Source: Gymnopilus junonius (taxonomy: Eukaryota > Basidiomycota > Agaricomycetes > Agaricales > Galerinaceae). Taken from it: a stretch of DNA of 64,000 bases. This document shows, one piece after another, positions 58,873 to 64,000 of this stretch. Each line of letters opens with the position of its first letter. The first letter of the stretch is position 1. Where the stretch lies: assembly GCA_015501075.1 (NCBI GenBank), contig JADNYJ010000151.1, forward strand, positions 33,584 through 97,583, in the 5' to 3' direction. The notes beneath the pieces were generated by a model. It searched no databases. It was not told the DNA's origin and saw nothing but the letters and a program-made list of their open reading frames with translations. A program made the translations under genes and the position numbers.

Positions 58873-59097
58873 ATGCCTCGAACGATCAAACCAAGGAACA
58901 TCCCATGTATAGTCAATGGATGCAAAGACATGTTTACTACCAGAGGCGGGCTCTCAAACCATATGAGAGTACACCGTGTCCCTCAGCGAGATCCGTCTCT
59001 GATGCCAGAACCTCCCGCAAATCTCACACCAAATGCACCATCACCCGAGTTTGCAAACCATCAAGACTTTCCGATGTTCGAGCTACCTGAGCTGTGA
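58873..59097 (+). pseudogene. C2H2 zinc-finger fragment, likely N-terminal exon of a lost transposase
   Basis: 74 codons from ATG 58873. A classical C2H2 finger is seen as CIVNGCKDMF then GLSNHMRVH (C-x4-C-x12-H-x3-H), followed by a Pro-rich tail. A single such finger at the extreme N-terminus is typical of Plavaka-type (KDZ) transposases in basidiomycetes. No catalytic core follows, so only this exon survives. The family link is inference from memory of the architecture. Confidence 0.5.
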
Positions 59098-59495
59098 GAT
59101 GAAGGGGATCCGAACATCAAACCTCAGTCAGTTATTCATCTTGGTTCAATTTTGCGCTGTGCACACTTAATGCCTGTGGCTGGTAATGTTTTCATTTCTC
59201 AGAGGGTCAAGTTTCATAATAGTCTAGATGCATTTCAGGCATACTATGTTAACAAGTATATAGATCACCATGCACATGAGATAGCATTCTGATTGAACAG
59301 AGATCCGATATTCTGAGCATGTCTGAAAGATACTTGAAGTTTGGAAGACAAATGTGTAGGTGTAAAGCAAAGACCTAAAAGACCTTGACTCAAAGACAAA
59401 GATCTCAAAGATCATGGTGTGAAAGACAAAGACCCGAAAGATCAATAGTCAAAGACCAAAGACCTGAAAGCACTTTTTGCCATTTTCCTGATGTA

Positions 59496-60380
59496 AATCA
59501 ATTGACTGTCAGTAGTATGATTGAATTTGATGCTAGTGTTATAAGGCTATTCTGTTCTTTGACCTGCCGATTTTCAATATTCCATGTCCAACGAGGCATA
59601 TATAATATCAATAATATCATGTACTTGCCATGTAGGCTGATGATGATCCTTATATAAGCCAAAAAATAAAAGAATCAACATTCCAATGAAATGCAGTGAG
59701 GTGTGTCGAGTTCAAAATGAGTCTTGTATTTGACTCGGTAGCAAACTCCATTTACTAGAGGTCCAAAAGTGTAGTTTAGAGTTGATAAAATTGAAGTAAA
59801 TCGAAAATATAAATGCTCAGATAATAGTATACCTTCTTAGCCAGTGAATGGGTACTAAGTTCGATTGTTAGCTACTGTACAAAGATTCGAAGTATTTATA
59901 CTGTAGCTAGAATATAAAATGAGTCAGATTTGAAACAGGAAAGTAGGAGAAAAGCTATGAAAAAGGTACATAAAATATAATATGGGCCCATGCTCGCTGC
60001 GCAAGAAGGCATCGTATCAATTATTATGCTTTGAAATGGAATGAAAATTTCATGAGTATGATATAAATCAAAAATATGTGCTACGGAAACAGGAACAAAA
60101 TTATAAAACTACCGAAAATGGTCCAAGAACTTGGTTAGTACATATTTGGAAATTGGCGGAAGGTGGCGCTTCGACGAGTTACAGAACAATCAGAATTTCC
60201 ATATTACAGACCCAAACTGAGGGTCTCCCTCACACCAATTCAACAAGAAAAGTAAAAATGTTCAAAATACCATCCTTATCCGCAAGTTTCTTGGAATAGC
60301 ATGGCCTTCAGAAACAACAGCAGTGAAATATAGCATAGAAAATGACGGAAATGACAGAAACAAGCAAGCAAAAGAACTGC
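59496..60380. other. Gene-free, AT-rich stretch
   Basis: No coding sequence or repeat identified. Confidence 0.5.
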
Positions 60381-60863
60381 TGTGGAGCGTACGCTCCGGT
60401 TGCACACGGAATTAGTCATTTTCATGCTCACAACAGATGCATGAAGATCCAGGAATCGAATGGTCGCTAGACGACCACAGGCAAGTTATTCCACCACTCA
60501 ATTCATTTTATTTTTAGAACCTATGCATCAACTAACAGGCGCTCGTTGTCGAGCTCCCTACTTAAAAAGGACTCTCTGAGTCATTTCTATCTCTTCATCT
60601 TTATCCCTTCGGAAATTTTATTAGCTAGTTAGGTATAAAAACCTGTAGTAGCTAGTCTTTTCTTCAGCTCATATCCGGAGGATTTAGCTCACCCTCACAT
60701 TTACATTCTGCCCCGAGTTAGGCAGCAAGCAGAGTCGCAAGTTCAGACTCAAATTTATTATTCAAATTCTCTATCTACCTACGGAATTGTTTGGGTAGCG
60801 ACTGACGGAGTCACCGCCTTACTCTGCCCTTCGGATTTCCCCTTGTCTTATACCGTTCCCACA
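60381..60863. mobile_element. Possible solo LTR, 483 bp
   Basis: Starts TGTGGAGCGTACGCTCC (with an internal palindrome) and ends TTCCCACA, so the termini are TG...CA with inverted TGTGG/CCACA. A TATAAAAACC box lies near 60636. No coding sequence is inside. I cannot find a convincing target duplication, so this remains tentative. Confidence 0.35.
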
Positions 60864-61406
60864 CAGATCGGGTTGTTTACACTGCATAAAATAATTTGAG
60901 ATTGGGGTGTATAAAGCTTGACTTTCAATGACTCCAACACCCGCACCAGAGAGCATTGAACAGCAAACAGAAGAAAGATTAGAGGAGGATGTTCAGCAGG
61001 TACGAAAAACGCGCATATGAATGAGTGCTTGATGAGAGCATGGCGACGCTGGTAAAGACAGGAGTATACAGGAGAAAGAGCGTTGAACACTGGGCAAGGG
61101 TTTCAACATCGACCAAGAGCGTCGCCAACAGCTGGAAAGAAAAGAAATCTGTAGAGAACGAAGCATAAAGGTCGTTAATTAGCATAAATCGGTCCGAGTA
61201 TCCATGGAACTCATATCCAACTTGACGTCCATCATAACTTTCAGGAACAAGGAACAACACGAGGGAGGACAGAATTACAAGCGCAGAGACCGACTTGCCG
61301 ATGTCATGCTGGTTGGAATTTTCGCCGGTCACAGTCACCTTGTCACATTCACCCACTTCCCCTCACCTCCTTGCCTAGCAGCCCACTCGACATCTCCTCG
61401 ATCCCA
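60864..61406. other. Upstream region of the Sec2-like gene, start uncertain
   Basis: A possible first exon at 60928-60999 (MTPTPAPESIEQQTEERLEE then DVQQ, donor GTACGA) is in phase with an acceptor at about 61340, but the intron would be 340 bp. A 125-codon antisense frame is not supported by any motif. Confidence 0.35.
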
Positions 61407-63095
61407 ATGCTGCATTTCCCTTCAAAGCTCCCTAACGCACCCACAAACGGCGTCCCACGTCGATCAGACAGCCTCAACGCCACCCAACAGCGATCATCCG
61501 CTTCGCATCCTATATTCCTCAGAGTCGAAGAGGAGCTGCACGATGCGCGGAGGGTGCATGCTGATGGACAGGAGGACGACCTGCGTTCTGCCTTGAGTAT
61601 GGTGATCAATCGCGTTTCGGAGCTGGTAAGGAAACAGCTTTTTCATCCAGGGAGTATACTATGCTCACATTCAGATCATCTGTATATGATAGTCCAATTT
61701 GCTTAGTGAGGCGTACAGAGTCCAAGCAGACCTGGAAGTCCAACTCAACGTCGCCAAATCGAACCTCCAGCTCGTCATCGCGAACAACGAGATGCTCGAG
61801 GATGCGCTGAAGCAAGGCGCGGCTGGACAATCCAAGGACGTAGGCTGGCGCCGGAGCAGTGCACGCGAGTCCGTGGATAGCACTAAGAAGCCCCGGTCCT
61901 CTCTAGACCGATCTCATTCTGTCGACTACACCCCCGTCCCTGGATCCGCTGGTACAGATCCCTCCCCGCCGCCATCAGCGGGTGCTACCCCACCACCACC
62001 ACCGCCACCACCATCGCAGAGCCAGAGCCAGGATAACCGGTTCTTCAAATTCCGCTTCAACTCCTCATCCACATCCAACTCCCGCACCGCCAGCCGACCT
62101 GAAACTCCCTCCGGCACCCCGTCTCAGAATACCAGTCCACACCTCACATCGCCCTCGATGCCCTCCCTAGGCCTCATCCCGTCCCATACCAATGCTAAAG
62201 TAAAATCCAAAGAAATAGAGGATCTGACAGCCGAGCTGGAGAAGGAACGCACGGCGAAGAAGCTTATTGCGCAGCAGAAGGCGGCTCTGGAGGACGAACT
62301 GGAGAGTCTTTCGCAGGCGTTGTTTGAGGAGGTTAGTTGGGTTGTTCTTCATTTAAAAAAAAACTTTATCTGACGCTGGTTTATTTTTTTAACAGGCAAA
62401 CAAAATGGTCGCAGACGAACGTAAAGCACGCGCCGAGACTGAAGAAGAGCTCAAGGAACTCAAACTCGAAAAAGAAGCTCTGCGATCCGCACTCCGCCTC
62501 ATCGATGGCGAGAATGCCCATCTGCGCGGAAGTTCAAAGCACCAGCACCAGCGCAAGTAACAGTGCGAGTAGCAGCACCCAAGCTTCCCCCGTCCCTCCT
62601 TCAACTACCACCCAAACCCAAGGGGCAGTTCCTGCTCCTGCGGGTCCCTCTTCCTCATCATCTTCACAACCTCCCTCACGTCCCACGCACTCCCGCTCCT
62701 CTTCCGAAATAGGCATCAAATCCCGCCCTGAATCTCTCGATCTGTCGTTCACATACCCGCCTCTTCCCGCCTCTCCAGCGCCAGACCGTGATGTCTACTC
62801 CACCAACGACGACGATGCCTACCCGTCGGATACCTTACCCTTGCCCCTACACACTACCACTACCCACTCCTCCTCGCCCTCGTCCTCCTCGAATTCTGCT
62901 TCGAGTTCAGCGCTGTCGCCGGACGTGGTATCCCCGTCGTCGATGGAAGAGGATGCCCAGCCGACGCCCAGGTTCAGGTTGACTAATATGCCTTTGCCTT
63001 CACCTTTACCCGTAGGTCCTAGTGGGACAGGTACGAGGACGGGTACGATCCCGCAGGACGAGTTGTTCTTGGGTGCTTCGCCTTGGGCTGATTGA
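61407..63095 (+). CDS. Sec2-like Rab guanine nucleotide exchange factor, tail out of frame
   Basis: Exons: 61407-61625, 61693-62331 and 62396 onward; phases match. The key part is the Sec2/Rabin8 coiled-coil GEF domain: ELEKERTAKKLIAQQKAALE, then ESLSQALFEEANKMVADERK, which loads GTP on Sec4/Rab8-type GTPases for secretory vesicle delivery. An earlier coiled coil (VEEELHDARR; NVAKSNLQLVIANNEMLEDA) and a Ser/Pro-rich linker with a Pro run precede it. After ENAHLRG the GEF frame meets TAA at 62558-62560. The +1 frame from the same point stays open for about 180 codons with Ser/Thr/Pro-rich, coding-like sequence ending in GASPWAD at 63095. A one-base insertion or assembly error near 62525 is likely. 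The translation start (61407 or an upstream exon) is not settled. Confidence 0.75.
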
Positions 63096-64000
63096 AAATT
63101 TGAAATTTGAAGCCTGAAACGTTGGTGTTGAATCTTACACACCGCCGTCTTACTCTTACTCTCACACTTAGTATTAGTATTGGTATCAGTATCAGTGTTA
63201 GTGTAGTTTTAGATGCGTACTTCGGCTATTACTACACCGCTACTACTTCTACTTCTACTATGGATTTTCCGTCTATTTATGTATACCCTTTCCAATGGAA
63301 CCAAACTCATTTTTATGTAATCTATTTAGTATCATAATCTGGATTTTGTCTCCGTAACGCGCTACACGTGATCCAAACGCGTCCTCTTAATAATTTAACT
63401 TAATTAAGTAAGTAGTGAGCGCGTCCGAGGCGACTTGGGTTTTAAAGTCGAATAAGTATGGATATGAATTGGAACAACTGCTCATAATACCCACACCGAT
63501 TAAGTCAAGGGGTATGTAAAAAACATTTCTGCTACACAACCTTGGTTTTCACGTTTAAGGCTCCTCTGCGGCCACCCTCCCTCTTGTACCTGCTAAATTT
63601 AGAAGTATATTCCCACGCATTTGGCCGGCCCGAATCATTACACGGTTACACCTTCCGCTGCTTCCGCCATTTCTTTGCTTTGCTGATACTCTCTGAATCC
63701 TGTATCCATCTTGTAATTGTTGTCACGGAACCAAGCTGTTTTAGGTTTCTCAAAAAGACCTTGACCAAACCTCAACACATAAAATAATAGTAAGGATAAA
63801 GTCAAATTTTTTGGTTATCATTTACTGTTAAGAATGGTAAAACTTGGCACAAATCAAGTTGCATTGGCAGGACCACTGCCAGTGCACCACACAAGATCAA
63901 CATCCTCAATGAGCATCTCACACTCAGAGTCATTACACATCACAGAGCTATTATAAATGCCACCCAAGTTGGAACTTGGACCAAAACATATCTTTTTCAA
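63096..64000. other. 3' flank of the Sec2-like gene; nothing further identified
   Basis: A TACT/ACTTCT-rich low-complexity stretch occurs near 63150-63260. The final 160 bp contain no recognisable feature. Confidence 0.45.

Larger units (their letters stand above)
56237..59493. mobile_element. 3.26-kb terminal-inverted-repeat element with AAAGAC-rich ends
   Basis: The left end (CATCAGGAAAATGTCAGAAA) and right end (TTTTTGCCATTTTCCTGATG) are inverted copies over about 28 bp with few mismatches. TA flanks both ends (56235-56236 and 59494-59495), possibly a TA target duplication. Inside both ends are many short repeats of AAAGACC/GAAAGATC type (56260-56430 and 59360-59475). It contains a decayed multi-exon gene on the minus strand and a zinc-finger fragment on the plus strand. 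The superfamily is not certain; the zinc finger recalls the start of KDZ (Plavaka-type) transposases of basidiomycetes. Confidence 0.7.

Noticed and set aside
60979..61356. Minus-strand 125-codon frame with hydrophobic segments
   Set aside because: No motif, and it overlaps the likely upstream exon and promoter of the Sec2-like gene.
61926..63142. Minus-strand frames rich in Gly/Glu/Val opposite the Sec2-like gene
   Set aside because: Mirror images of Ser/Pro-rich coding sequence on the plus strand.

Overview
The window looks like nuclear DNA of a filamentous basidiomycete, probably a mushroom-forming Agaricomycete. Genes are dense and split by many short introns (about 50-70 bp, GTRNGT donors). 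The inventory fits: GH31 glucosidase, berberine-bridge-type FAD oxidase, CFEM protein, type B carboxylesterase, caspase-fold peptidase, F-box/LRR protein, a Sec2-type Rab exchange factor, and hAT, Ty3/gypsy and MITE-like transposons. All gene calls come from reading the sequence and joining exons by hand; no database was searched.

Layout. 0-16 kb is sparse: a secreted beta-sandwich-like protein with an in-frame stop, a 72-aa basic peptide gene, a secreted Cys-containing protein, an NAD(P)-binding epimerase-like gene with a 643-bp MITE 48 bp upstream of its ATG, a C-terminal zinc-finger-like gene, a truncated malic enzyme remnant broken by a dispersed repeat, and a small secreted hydrophobic protein with a 1-nt lesion. 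16-21.4 kb holds no gene I can support. 21.4-27 kb carries a caspase-domain protein, a low-complexity protein and a small membrane protein. A second MITE-like element lies at 27.6-28.0 kb. 28.4-42.3 kb is a run dominated by secreted products: GH31 (22 exons, one in-frame TAG), FAD-linked oxidase, an F-box protein, a GPI-anchored CFEM protein and a carboxylesterase. An ASCH/PUA-like protein follows.

43.8-59.5 kb is a transposon island. A gene with class I aminoacyl-tRNA synthetase signatures (HIGH-like and KMSKS-like motifs) is split by a 6.6-kb Ty3/gypsy element on the minus strand with 221-bp LTRs. That element is itself interrupted by a 4.35-kb hAT element with an 8-bp target duplication. 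The LTRs differ at 11 positions, all transitions in CpG/TpG/CpA context, which points to CpG methylation decay. The host reading frame rejoins exactly when the insertion and one target copy are removed. Next comes a 3.26-kb terminal-inverted-repeat element with AAAGAC-rich ends, a decayed multi-exon gene and a stranded C2H2 zinc-finger fragment. A possible solo LTR precedes the last gene, a Sec2-like Rab GEF whose Ser-rich tail is out of frame with its coiled coil.

Several genes are complete apart from one stop or one frameshift (222-1206, 15217-15934, 28382-32475, 61407-63095). These are either recent lesions or base-level assembly errors; reads or transcripts would decide.
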